From contig NC_014623.1 in assembly GCF_000165485.1 (NCBI RefSeq), positions 9,876,893-9,940,892 of the forward strand: a stretch of 64,000 bases of DNA, in the 5' to 3' direction. Source of the DNA: Stigmatella aurantiaca DW4/3-1 (GTDB lineage Bacteria > Myxococcota > Myxococcia > Myxococcales > Myxococcaceae). Below, piece after piece: positions 1-7,666 of the stretch. Positions within the stretch are counted from its first letter, which is position 1; the number at the start of each line of letters is the position of its first letter. The notes under the pieces are model-generated. The model was not told the origin of the DNA, did not search any database, and worked only from the letters and a program-made list of their open reading frames with translations. Position numbers and translations under genes: made by a program.

Positions 1-1
1 C

Positions 2-340
2 AGTGGCGCGGTGTCCTGGGACTTCAACCGCCTGGGCGTCATCGAGGCCTCGCCGCCCGCGGCGGACACTGACGCCGAGACCGCCGCCATCGAAGCCGGG
101 GCGCAGGATGTGGAAAAGGGGGAGGAGGGCGGGGCGCGGTTCCTCACCGCGCCGACCGACCTGGACGCCGTGGGCCGCGCCCTCACCGGCCAGGGCTGGA
201 CGGTGAGCGCCTCGAACCTGGCCTGGATCGCCAAGAACCCGGTTCAGCTCGAAGGGGAGGCGCGCGGCGAGGTGGAGTCCTTCCTGGAGGCGATCGACGA
301 AGATGACGACGTGCAGAACATCTTCGTCGGCCTGCGATGA
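2..340 (+). CDS. YebC/PmpR (TACO1) family regulator, C-terminal part
   Basis: The reading frame is open from the window edge, so this is the last 112 or so codons of a protein of usual length near 240-250 residues. Recognised features are the SVSW-like segment (here [14 protein letters not shown]), the acidic alpha/beta domain with [11 protein letters not shown], and the family ending [13 protein letters not shown]. YebC proteins are cytosolic; members act as DNA-binding regulators and, more recently, as factors that help ribosomes through difficult peptide stretches. The N-terminal DNA- or RNA-binding domain lies outside the window. The next gene is convergent and abuts the stop codon with no spacer. 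Confidence 0.9.
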   Translation, partial: SGAVSWDFNRLGVIEASPPAADTDAETAAIEAGAQDVEKGEEGGARFLTAPTDLDAVGRALTGQGWTVSASNLAWIAKNPVQLEGEARGEVESFLEAIDEDDDVQNIFVGLR

Positions 341-718
341 TCACATGCTGCTGGGAGCGGAGGACGTCCGCGCCTCCAGCTCATAGCTGTGCTCGGGGTT
401 GTAGCCCATCACCCACAGGAACGGCACGAGCAGGAAGACGCCGCCAATGCAGGGGCCCACCTCGAACTGCTCGTTGCGTGAGATGACGGCCTCGAAATCC
501 TCGTAGCCCTCCTTCTTGAGCCTCACGCGGGTCGAGGACCCCACCGTCTTCGTGTCCGAGTGGGTGTACGGCGTCGAGCCCACCCGGCTGCCATCGATGT
601 AGACGGCCGCACCAGAAGGCTCGCTGCGGATGAGGGTCGAGCTGGTGCACCCCACGGAAAAGGTGAGCAGCAGGGAGGCCGCCACGAGACGCTGCGAAGA
701 GTGTCCAGTCTTCAACAT
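341..718 (-). CDS. PEGA-domain small lipoprotein
   Basis: The product has 125 residues if translation starts at the ATG of MLKTGHSSQ; an upstream in-frame ATG adds 18 residues but lacks a better signal. The N-terminus is a signal peptide ending in a lipobox-like SVGC, so it is probably a lipoprotein. Residues about 30-75 form a PEGA repeat (EPSGAAVYIDGSRVGSTPY), a surface beta domain common in myxobacterial envelope proteins, and a hydrophobic stretch (GGVFLLVPFLWVMGY) follows near the C-terminus. It is divergent from yidD with only 16 bases between start codons, so its promoter must lie inside the yidD gene. The function is unknown. Confidence 0.75.
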   Translation of the reverse strand: MLKTGHSSQRLVAASLLLTFSVGCTSSTLIRSEPSGAAVYIDGSRVGSTPYTHSDTKTVGSSTRVRLKKEGYEDFEAVISRNEQFEVGPCIGGVFLLVPFLWVMGYNPEHSYELEARTSSAPSSM

Positions 719-734
719 ATGCCTTTGGGATAGT

Positions 735-1145
735 ATGGCCTCCTCCATGCTGTCAATTTCCCCCCTGCTCACCGCCTGGGCGCTGGTGGCACTCCCGCCG
801 CCTCCGTTCGGGGATGCGCGTCATCCGGTGACGCACGAGGTGTCCCGAGTCCAGCCCTCGCGGCGGGAGGCGCCGGGCGACAGCCAATTTCTGGGCGTGG
901 CCTACCGCTTCTATCAAACCGTCGTGACGCCCATGGATGGGCCTCGCTGCGCGCACCGGCCCACCTGCTCGGCCTATGCGCGGCAGGCCATCGCGCGGCA
1001 TGGGCTGGTGGGGCTCTGGCTGGCTTATGACCGGCTGCTGCGCGATGCCCGCTCGTCGCAAGTCCGGGCCCTGCCGGTGGTCCTGGAACACGGGCGGTTC
1101 GTGTATCTGGATCCCCTGGAGGAGAGCACCTTCTGGTTACCCTGA
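735..1145 (+). CDS. yidD: Membrane protein insertion efficiency factor YidD, extended form
   Basis: The YidD core covers residues about 55-105: YRFYQTVVTPMDGPRCAHRP, then TCSAYA and a HGLVGLWLAYDRLL helix, including the paired Cys residues typical of the family. YidD is a membrane-associated protein that assists YidC/Sec-dependent insertion of inner membrane proteins. The family is usually 70-90 residues; this one has 136, with a hydrophobic N-terminal segment (SMLSISPLLTAWALVALPPP) and a C-terminal extension. It is not next to rnpA/yidC as in many bacteria but just before a TPR protein (2-base gap), so the two are probably co-transcribed. The start could also be the ATG four codons downstream. 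Confidence 0.8.
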   Translation: MASSMLSISPLLTAWALVALPPPPFGDARHPVTHEVSRVQPSRREAPGDSQFLGVAYRFYQTVVTPMDGPRCAHRPTCSAYARQAIARHGLVGLWLAYDRLLRDARSSQVRALPVVLEHGRFVYLDPLEESTFWLP

Positions 1146-1147
1146 CC

Positions 1148-1969
1148 TTGCTGGCCCTGGCACTCGCGGGCACCCCCGGGGCGGATGAGCAACTGGGCTT
1201 CGCCGGCGCGCTGCACGCCGAGGGCGACTATTACCGGGCGATCGGCGAGTACAAACGCTTTCTCTACCTCTACCCAGACGAGCCCCGGGCGGATGAGGCG
1301 CGGCTCTCCATCGGCCGGGCCTATGCGCAGGGCGGACAGGCCGACGCCGCCGAGGCCTATTTCCTGTCTCTGTCTGGCATCTCCCCCGCCTGGCGCTCCC
1401 GGTCGATGCTGGAGATCGGCTGGGCCCGCGCCATGGCGGGCCGGCCCGAGGCCGCGGCCCTGTCGCTCAAAGCCTTTCTCCGGGAGCCCGGCCCCCTGGC
1501 GGAGGACGGCGCGCACCGCGCCCGCTATCTGCTGGGTTGGTCCCTGCTGGAGCTGGGTCAGGGGAGCGAGGCCTCGCAGGCGTTCGCCGCCCTGCCCCCT
1601 TTTCCCGGGCAGGGGCGTCTCACCGAAGCGGCCCGGAGCTGGGGAGCCTTGCCGCGCAAGTCGCCCGTCCTGGCCGGCGTCCTGTCCCTCATCCCAGGGG
1701 CTGGGCACGTCTATATTGGAGAGCCCGTGGTGGGGCTCGCGGCCCTGGCCTGGAACGGCCTCTTCTCTTTCGCGCTCTACGAGTCCATCCGCCAGGAGCA
1801 GCTGGGCATCGCGGTGCTCCTGGGGGCGCTCGAGTCGCTCTGGTACACGGGCACGATCTTTGGCGCCGTCAGCGGGGCGCAGAAGTACAACCGGGACGTG
1901 CGCTGGCGGGCGCTCGATGCGCTGCGCCTGAGCGCCCCTGACCGCCCGGAGCGCTGGCCCCCCGGCTGA
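1148..1969 (+). CDS. Exported TPR protein with C-terminal membrane segments
   Basis: The product has 273 residues. A short hydrophobic N-terminus (LALALAGTPG) looks like a signal peptide. Residues about 15-150 hold TPR-like helical pairs (LHAEGDYYRAIGEYKRFLYL, RLSIGRAYAQGGQADAAEAY). The last 110 residues contain two or three membrane segments beginning with SLIPGAGHVYIG, a signature seen in TM2/DUF5683-type proteins. The TTG start lies two bases after the yidD stop, and no ATG is available in the area. Tight linkage to yidD suggests a role in envelope assembly; that is inference. The exact start is uncertain. Confidence 0.7.
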   Translation: MLALALAGTPGADEQLGFAGALHAEGDYYRAIGEYKRFLYLYPDEPRADEARLSIGRAYAQGGQADAAEAYFLSLSGISPAWRSRSMLEIGWARAMAGRPEAAALSLKAFLREPGPLAEDGAHRARYLLGWSLLELGQGSEASQAFAALPPFPGQGRLTEAARSWGALPRKSPVLAGVLSLIPGAGHVYIGEPVVGLAALAWNGLFSFALYESIRQEQLGIAVLLGALESLWYTGTIFGAVSGAQKYNRDVRWRALDALRLSAPDRPERWPPG

Positions 1970-1984
1970 GCCGCCCCGCCAGGG

Positions 1985-3160
1985 CTACGGCTTCGGGCAG
2001 GACTTCTGGTCGGCCTCGAGCTGCTTCCGGGCGTTGGCGAGGTCCTGCTGGGTGAGCCCCGAGGCCGCCTGGAGCTTCGCCTCCGCATCGGCCCACGAGG
2101 CCTCCTGCGCCTTGAGTTCCTGGGCGGTGGCCTGGGACTGCTGCTCCGCCTGGAGCTGGGCCTCGAGGGCGCCGATCCACTTCTCATCGGCCGCCGTGAG
2201 CGCGGCGCACGCCGGGGCCAGCTCCGGAATGAACCTGCGGCTCTTGGTCTTCTGCTGCCGAATCACCAGGGCGTCATAAGTGCTCGCGGCGCTGGTGCGC
2301 ACCCCGAGCGCCAGCGTCACCTCCGCCGTGCGCTGGTTGCGCACCAGCTCCCCTTGGAAGAACCGGAACTGGGGCGCCAGTCCCGGAGCGGGCGAGGTGG
2401 CCTTGGAGTTGAAGTGATTGAAGGTGCGGACGAACTTCAGCCCCTCGGCGGAGGGCGTGACCGGCACCGAGGCCAGCTTCTGCTTGAGGCAGGCGGCCAG
2501 GGCCTCCCCCTCCGGGCTTCCCGCGGGGGCGAAGGCGATCTCCCCCGGGGTGGCCTGGTCCTTCACCAGTTGGACGGTGGCCTCGAGCGTGGGCGGCACC
2601 TGGGAGGCATAGGGCGCATAGCAATCGCACCACTGGGGCTGGGCCAGACGCACCGCGCCCGAGTAATCCGAGGCGGCATTGGTCCCGAAGGTGACCGACA
2701 GGCTGCGTCCCTGCTCGTGGAGGAACTCGACCTCGGCGCTCACCGGCTGAGCCCCCTTGGCGAGCACCGTCAGCGGCACCGCGGCCTCCACGGCCTTGCG
2801 CACACAAGCCTCGCCCTCGGGCGTGAGGTTCGTCCCCGTGAGGGTGTGCTGGGTCTCCTGGTCCGAGGCGCTGGCCTTCCACAGCACGCGGCTGGTCTTC
2901 TCCGCGCCGCGCGAGGTGGGCGCCACCAGGCACTCCATCACATACGGCCGGGTGGCCATGAGCGCGCCCACCAGGATGTTCGGATCCGTGGGCGCGGGCA
3001 TCTGCTCGGCCAGGGGGGCCTGGCAGACGGCGATATCAAAGGGAATCTGATTGGTGATGCGGACCGGCGCGGCGGGCGCGGCCTGGGTCCCCTTCTTCAA
3101 GGGGGCACAGGCGGTCACGGTCAGAACAGCGGAGGCCACGGCAAGGCGTCGCGACAGCAT
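1985..3160 (-). CDS. Large lipoprotein of unknown function
   Basis: The product has 391 residues. A signal peptide ends in the lipobox VTAC (MLSRRLAVASAVLTVTAC), so the mature protein should be lipidated at Cys18. The body has scattered Cys residues (CVRKA, WCDCYAP, CLKQK, PACAAL) and no domain I recognise; the last 80 residues are a Gln/Glu/Ala-rich likely coiled coil ending in CPKP. The gene is downstream of gamma-glutamyltransferase on the same strand with a 41-base gap, so co-transcription is possible. I assign no function. Confidence 0.75.
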   Translation of the reverse strand: MLSRRLAVASAVLTVTACAPLKKGTQAAPAAPVRITNQIPFDIAVCQAPLAEQMPAPTDPNILVGALMATRPYVMECLVAPTSRGAEKTSRVLWKASASDQETQHTLTGTNLTPEGEACVRKAVEAAVPLTVLAKGAQPVSAEVEFLHEQGRSLSVTFGTNAASDYSGAVRLAQPQWCDCYAPYASQVPPTLEATVQLVKDQATPGEIAFAPAGSPEGEALAACLKQKLASVPVTPSAEGLKFVRTFNHFNSKATSPAPGLAPQFRFFQGELVRNQRTAEVTLALGVRTSAASTYDALVIRQQKTKSRRFIPELAPACAALTAADEKWIGALEAQLQAEQQSQATAQELKAQEASWADAEAKLQAASGLTQQDLANARKQLEADQKSCPKP

Positions 3161-3201
3161 GGGCAGTCTCTCCCGGGTTCGGGGATGGGACGCCCCCTCT
3201 A

Positions 3202-5067
3202 TCAGTTCCCGGGACGCGACACGGGCTCAACCACCATGGCGCTGCCCCCGCCCCGGCGCCGCGGCTCCGCGATGGCGGTGACGGTACCGTCCGGGTGGAA
3301 GCGGATGCCGGTGAGCGCCCCCATCGGGCCCACATTGGTGAAGACATGCCCCCGCGCTTGCAGCGCCGCGGCCTCCGGCGAGGCGATGAACTCGGGCTCT
3401 GCCTGGCTCTTGCCATCCGGCGTGTTGCGCTGGGAGACGCGCGGCGCCGCCACCGCCTCCAGCACGGGCATTCCGAAGTCCAGGTGGTGGATGAGCGTCT
3501 GGAGCACCGTGGTGATGATGGTGCTGCCCCCGGGGCTTCCCAGCGCGAGCACGGGGGCTCCGTCCTTGAACACCAGCGTCGGGCTCATGCTGCTGCGCGG
3601 ACGCTTGCCCGGCTCGGGGGTGTTGGCGTGCGGGGCTCCAGGCGCCGGCGGCACATCGAAGTCCGTCAGCTCGTTGTTGAGCAGGAAGCCGTAGCCGGGA
3701 ACCACCATGCCGTTGCCCCCCTCGTACTCGATGCTGCACGTGTACGCGACGATGTTGCCCACCTTGTCCGTGGTGGTGACGTGCGTCGTCTCGCGGTTGG
3801 GGATGTCCAGCGGCGAGGGGGCGAGCGCGGCCAGACCGGGCGCGGCGGACAGCGCGGCGGCGGACCGGGTGACGCTGGGGTCCACCTGGAAGGCGAAGGG
3901 GTTGCCCGCGAGCACTTCCCCCGAGGCGGCCTGAGCGGGCGGGAGCGCCTTGCGCCGCTCGGCGGCGTAGTCCTTGGAGAGCAGCCCCGCCACGGGCACG
4001 TCCACGTACTCGGGATCCGCGACGTAGGCGGTCCGGTCCGCGAAAGCCAGACGCGACGCCTCGAGGTAGCGGTGCAGGAAGTCCACCCGGCCCAGGGCGG
4101 AGGGCTCGTAGCCCTCCAGGATGTTCAGGGCCAGCTCCACGGTGATGCCACCGCTGGTGGGCGCGCCCATGCCATACACCGTGTACCCCCGGTAGGTGCT
4201 CTTCACCGGCTCACGGATGCGCGCCTCGTAGTCCGAGAGGTCCGCCAGCGTCATCACCCCTGGCCGCACGGGGTGCCCCGCCTCGGGGGCCATGGGGGGC
4301 CGGGCCACCGTGTCCACGATGGCCCGGGCGATGTCCCCCCGGTAGAAGGCCCGGCTGCCCTCTTGAGCCACCCGCCGGTAGGTCTTCGCCAGATCCGGGT
4401 TGCGGAAGATCGCGCCGACGGGGACGGGCTTCCCCTCGGCGGGCAGGAGCAGTTGGGCCGAGCTGGAGAACAGCTTGAAGCGCTCCACGTTGCGCGAGGT
4501 CTGCTCGAAGAACGTCTGATCCACCTCGAAGCCTTGCTCGGCAACGCGGATGGCGGGCTGGAGCACCTCGGCGAACCCTCGGGTGCCGTAACGAGACAGG
4601 GCCACCTCCCACCCCTGCACCATGCCCGGAACGCCCGCGGACACCCCGCTGGTCATCACCTCGGGCATGGGGATGGGCGTGTCCCCCGCGTAGAAGAGCC
4701 CCCGGCTCGACGCCCGAGGCGCCATCTCCCGGTGCTCCACGGTGATGACGCGCTGGTCCTCGGCCCGGTAGATGACCATGAAGCCGCCCCCGCCGATGCC
4801 ACAGGAGTACAGGTCCGTCGCGCCGAGCACGGCCGCCGCCGCCACCGCCGCGTCCACCGCGTTGCCACCGCCCTTGAGAATCTCGATGGCGGCGGAGGTC
4901 GCCCGGACATCCACCGTGGCCGCCGCGCCGCCCCGTCCCGTCGCCTCGGGTGTGGACGCGGGCGTGGACACGGGCGCGAGCGAGGCCCCGGAGGAGGCCC
5001 CGCTGCCATGGGTGCAGCTGACCGTCAGCAGCCAACCGGCTCCCGCCGCGATGAGGTGTCTGCGCAT
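3202..5067 (-). CDS. ggt: Gamma-glutamyltransferase (glutathione hydrolase), exported
   Basis: GGT cleaves the gamma-glutamyl bond of glutathione and transfers the glutamyl group to water or amino acids; it works in the periplasm or on the surface. The 621-residue protein has a signal peptide with lipobox-like TVSC, then the GGNAVDAAVAAAA motif at about residue 67 and CGIGGGGFMVIY at about 88. The autoprocessing Thr lies in NRETTHVTTTD (about residue 423), which starts the small subunit; PGGST and the C-terminal GGG motif are also in place. The Asn/Asp-rich gamma-glutamyl pocket (NNELTDF) is intact. The length and all key motifs are normal, so it should be active. Confidence 0.93.
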   Translation of the reverse strand: MRRHLIAAGAGWLLTVSCTHGSGASSGASLAPVSTPASTPEATGRGGAAATVDVRATSAAIEILKGGGNAVDAAVAAAAVLGATDLYSCGIGGGGFMVIYRAEDQRVITVEHREMAPRASSRGLFYAGDTPIPMPEVMTSGVSAGVPGMVQGWEVALSRYGTRGFAEVLQPAIRVAEQGFEVDQTFFEQTSRNVERFKLFSSSAQLLLPAEGKPVPVGAIFRNPDLAKTYRRVAQEGSRAFYRGDIARAIVDTVARPPMAPEAGHPVRPGVMTLADLSDYEARIREPVKSTYRGYTVYGMGAPTSGGITVELALNILEGYEPSALGRVDFLHRYLEASRLAFADRTAYVADPEYVDVPVAGLLSKDYAAERRKALPPAQAASGEVLAGNPFAFQVDPSVTRSAAALSAAPGLAALAPSPLDIPNRETTHVTTTDKVGNIVAYTCSIEYEGGNGMVVPGYGFLLNNELTDFDVPPAPGAPHANTPEPGKRPRSSMSPTLVFKDGAPVLALGSPGGSTIITTVLQTLIHHLDFGMPVLEAVAAPRVSQRNTPDGKSQAEPEFIASPEAAALQARGHVFTNVGPMGALTGIRFHPDGTVTAIAEPRRRGGGSAMVVEPVSRPGN

Positions 5068-5205
5068 GAAGTAACCCCGAAAAGGAGACGAATCCCCACC
5101 CTATCAACTTAGGCAGGAGGCGTCCCTTCGTGCGATAGTTCAGCCTCCCGGGGACGGCAGGCCCTGCGCCTCCCGCCGTCCATTCGCACGCCAAGGAGAA
5201 TTCCC

Positions 5206-5796
5206 ATGTCTGTCGGAGCATCGAAAGGCAGCACGTCCAGTCCGTCACGCCCAACCTCGACGCGCGAGATTTCAACCCCCGAGGCCACACGCCCCTCCCC
5301 TTCCGCCGAGGAAACCTCTCTCAAGACGGGGACGCAGACGGACCGGTTCGAGGTCGCCTCCGCCCAGGGCCCCACCGCCACCCGGCAGATCAGGGCCAGC
5401 ACCACGCCGCGCGGAACGTCGGGCATGAATGTCGACAGGGCGCTGGCTCACCTCAATGCCAACACCTTCTCCCAATCCCAGGGCAAGTGCGCGCTCCATG
5501 TCCGCCAGGCCATCGAGGCGGGCGGGGTCAGGCTGGATGTGAACACGCGGCCCGTGTCCGCCAAGGACTACGGTGCGTACCTCGGACGGCATGGTTTCAC
5601 GCCCGTCGATACCCAGAACTACGTGCCGCAGCGGGGCGATGTGGCGGTCATCCAGCCCTACCCAGGGGGCTCGCCGGACGGCCACATCGCGATGTACGAC
5701 GGCAACCAGTGGGTCTCGGACTTCCGGCAGCGAGACATGTGGAGCGGCCCTGGTTACCGCCAGGCGCAGCCTCCCTACGAAATTTATCGCCCCTGA
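5206..5796 (+). CDS. CHAP/NlpC-type peptidoglycan hydrolase without a signal peptide
   Basis: The product has 196 residues. The first 70 are Ser/Thr/Pro-rich and disordered, with no Sec signal. Residues about 75-196 resemble a CHAP-type cysteine amidase or peptidase: the nucleophile is probably the Cys in QGKCALHVRQA and the base the His in PDGHIAMYDG, followed by the WVSDF strand. Such enzymes cut peptide bonds in peptidoglycan. Lack of a signal fits a phage-type lysin or a secreted effector delivered by a type VI or other contact system; no immunity gene is recognised beside it. An AGGAG-like ribosome site precedes the ATG. The 3' end overlaps the convergent AraC gene by 13 bases. Confidence 0.7.
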   Translation: MSVGASKGSTSSPSRPTSTREISTPEATRPSPSAEETSLKTGTQTDRFEVASAQGPTATRQIRASTTPRGTSGMNVDRALAHLNANTFSQSQGKCALHVRQAIEAGGVRLDVNTRPVSAKDYGAYLGRHGFTPVDTQNYVPQRGDVAVIQPYPGGSPDGHIAMYDGNQWVSDFRQRDMWSGPGYRQAQPPYEIYRP

Positions 5797-6671
5797 GCCG
5801 CCCCGGCGGCGGCCCCAGGCTGTGACGGTGCCCACCTGAATCTGGCCAGATCGAGCCGCCGCGTGATGTACCGCGCGGGCGAAGTGCCGAGCGCCTTGCG
5901 AAACATGGTCACGAAGCTGCTCGCGCTCTCATAGCCCAAATCCAGGGCGACGTTCTGCACGGACGCGCCCCGCGTGAGCCACTGCAAGGCCAGGATGATG
6001 TGGAGTTGCTGGCGCCATCGGCCAAAGCTCATCCCGGTCTCATGAACGAGCAGGCGATTCAGCGTCCGCTCGCCCACGCCAATCCGCTGGGCCCATTCCT
6101 TCATGGTCGCGCCGTCCGCCGGCTGGGCGGTGATCATCTCGACGAGCCGGCGGAGCCGCGCATCCGTGGGCATCGGCAGCCGCAGCTTCTCCACCTGGGC
6201 TGCCCCCAGCTCGTCGAGCAGAACGGAGACCAGCCGGGTCTTCGGCCCATCGAGGGGATACAGGGCAGGCAACGCCGCGGCGCGGAACAGCAACTCTCGC
6301 AGGAGTGGGCTGACCGAAACCGCGCAGCACTCTGAAGGCAGCGTGGTGGCCGCTTCAGGCTCCACGAACAGCGAGAACACCTCCAGAGGGGCCCGGCCCT
6401 TGAGTCTGTGGCTCGTGCTACCTGGAATCCACAGCGCGGACTGAGGGGGGACGAGCCACAAGGCGTTTGACGCCTCACACGTCATCTCGCCACGGACCAT
6501 GAAGAACAGCTGTGCCTTGCGGTGACGGTGAAAGTCCAGCTCGAACCCCCCGGTCACCAAGCTCAGCCCCACCGCCAAGGCGGGCCGAGAGACCTCATCC
6601 GGATCGACAAAGGCGTCTTCTTCCAAACGGGGCATGGGGGCCGAGTCAGCGCCGTGGCTGAATCTCGACAT
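5784..6671 (-). CDS. AraC-family transcriptional regulator
   Basis: The 295-residue protein has an N-terminal cupin-like sensor (FELDFHRHRKAQLFFMVRGE) and a C-terminal AraC/XylS DNA-binding domain with two helix-turn-helix units (MKEWAQRIGVGERTLNRLL and the VALDLGYESASSFVTMFRKA signature). The HxHRKxQL sensor pattern is typical of the subgroup that binds a small ligand in a beta barrel. An alternative start 12 codons downstream (MPRLEEDAF) is possible. It is divergent from the O-methyltransferase, so it is the obvious candidate to control the methyltransferase and the Cys-rich peptide gene behind it. Confidence 0.88.
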   Translation of the reverse strand: MSRFSHGADSAPMPRLEEDAFVDPDEVSRPALAVGLSLVTGGFELDFHRHRKAQLFFMVRGEMTCEASNALWLVPPQSALWIPGSTSHRLKGRAPLEVFSLFVEPEAATTLPSECCAVSVSPLLRELLFRAAALPALYPLDGPKTRLVSVLLDELGAAQVEKLRLPMPTDARLRRLVEMITAQPADGATMKEWAQRIGVGERTLNRLLVHETGMSFGRWRQQLHIILALQWLTRGASVQNVALDLGYESASSFVTMFRKALGTSPARYITRRLDLARFRWAPSQPGAAAGAAQGR

Positions 6672-6726
6672 AAATTGTCCACATTTCGCGATGCGGTCAA
6701 GGGGGGAGGGAGGTCATGTTGAAAGC

Positions 6727-7410
6727 ATGGATACCCTTTCGACAGGCAAGGTTGCTGAAACGCTCAAGCGTCTCCACGAAGAAGCCCACCAAGCCGATCG
6801 CGCGTTGATGGAGTCCTTCGAGCGTTCGGATCTCAAGGAGCAACTCGCCGATTTCGTTCTGAGAGAGCAGACCGGGTACACGTCGCTGTACCAAAGTCTC
6901 TCCGGGAACTTCCTCAGTGTGTCTCCAGAGTTCGGCCGCTTCCTCTACAGTTGTGTGAGGGCGTGCAGGCCCCAGGTGGCCGTCGAGTTTGGGTCCTCCA
7001 TGGGCATCTCGGCCATCTACACGGCGTGCGCGCTGCGCGACAACGGCGGCGGCAAGCTGATTGGAACCGAGCTGGAAGCCTCCAAGGTGCAGCGGGCACG
7101 GGCGAACGTCGAGGCCGCCGGTCTCACCGGTCTCGTCGAGTTCCGCATCGGGGATGCGCTGGAGACGCTGAAGAACATCGAGGGCCAGATCGACCTGGTG
7201 CTGATGGATGGGGCGTTCATCCTCTACCTCCCCGTGCTCAAGCTCCTGGAGCCGCGCCTCAGGACGGGGGCACTGATCATCGGCGAGAACGCCATCGAGG
7301 ACGCGGGAGGCTACCTCGACTATGTGCGCAACCCCGCGAACGGCTATCTCTCCCAGCCCATCCCTTTCCAGGAGGGGCGCGGCAATGAGTTCACGGTCGT
7401 GACGCGATGA
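6727..7410 (+). CDS. Class I SAM-dependent O-methyltransferase
   Basis: The product has 227 residues when started at the ATG preceded by a GGGAGG ribosome site; longer readings run into the AraC promoter. It is a family-3 (CCoAOMT-like) methyltransferase: motif I is VAVEFGSSMGISA (about residue 78), the acidic residue that binds the ribose is in IGTELEASK, and the active loop is LVLMDGAF. The substrate is not predictable. The short Cys-rich peptide gene starts 49 bases downstream on the same strand, so the two may form one transcript under the divergent AraC gene. Confidence 0.88.
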   Translation: MDTLSTGKVAETLKRLHEEAHQADRALMESFERSDLKEQLADFVLREQTGYTSLYQSLSGNFLSVSPEFGRFLYSCVRACRPQVAVEFGSSMGISAIYTACALRDNGGGKLIGTELEASKVQRARANVEAAGLTGLVEFRIGDALETLKNIEGQIDLVLMDGAFILYLPVLKLLEPRLRTGALIIGENAIEDAGGYLDYVRNPANGYLSQPIPFQEGRGNEFTVVTR

Positions 7411-7459
7411 CTCCGGCTCGCGGATACGCTACCGTCTCTTTCCCCCCGTGGAGGTTCCC

Positions 7460-7594
7460 ATGAAGAAGACTCGCTCGAAGCAGGCCAATCAGCTCATCGC
7501 CGCGCTGGTGAAGGCCAATGCCAAGGACAAGGAGCCCGTGGACATCTGTGACATCTGCTTCATCTTCTGCAACATCTGTTCGATTCGTACCTGA
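7460..7594 (+). CDS. 44-residue peptide with a CxxC-x3-CxxC tail (possible RiPP precursor or metallopeptide)
   Basis: A GGAGG ribosome site lies just upstream of the ATG. The predicted peptide has a charged, helical N-terminal half (MKKTRSKQANQLIAALVKAN) and a short hydrophobic Cys-rich end: residues 27-44 are VDICDICFIFCNICSIRT, with Cys at 30, 33, 37 and 40. This leader-core look (basic amphipathic leader, then four regularly spaced Cys at the C-terminus) is typical of ribosomally made, modified peptides, but a small metal- or cluster-binding peptide is equally possible. It has no signal peptide. It follows the O-methyltransferase and converges on the SEC-C gene. I do not recognise the family. 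Confidence 0.6.
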   Translation: MKKTRSKQANQLIAALVKANAKDKEPVDICDICFIFCNICSIRT

Positions 7595-7666
7595 GAGAGG
7601 GGCTCCTGCACGCAGATCTTGACGAACTGAAGCGTGCTGGAGCCCGCCTTCCGGGAGCATCACCGC

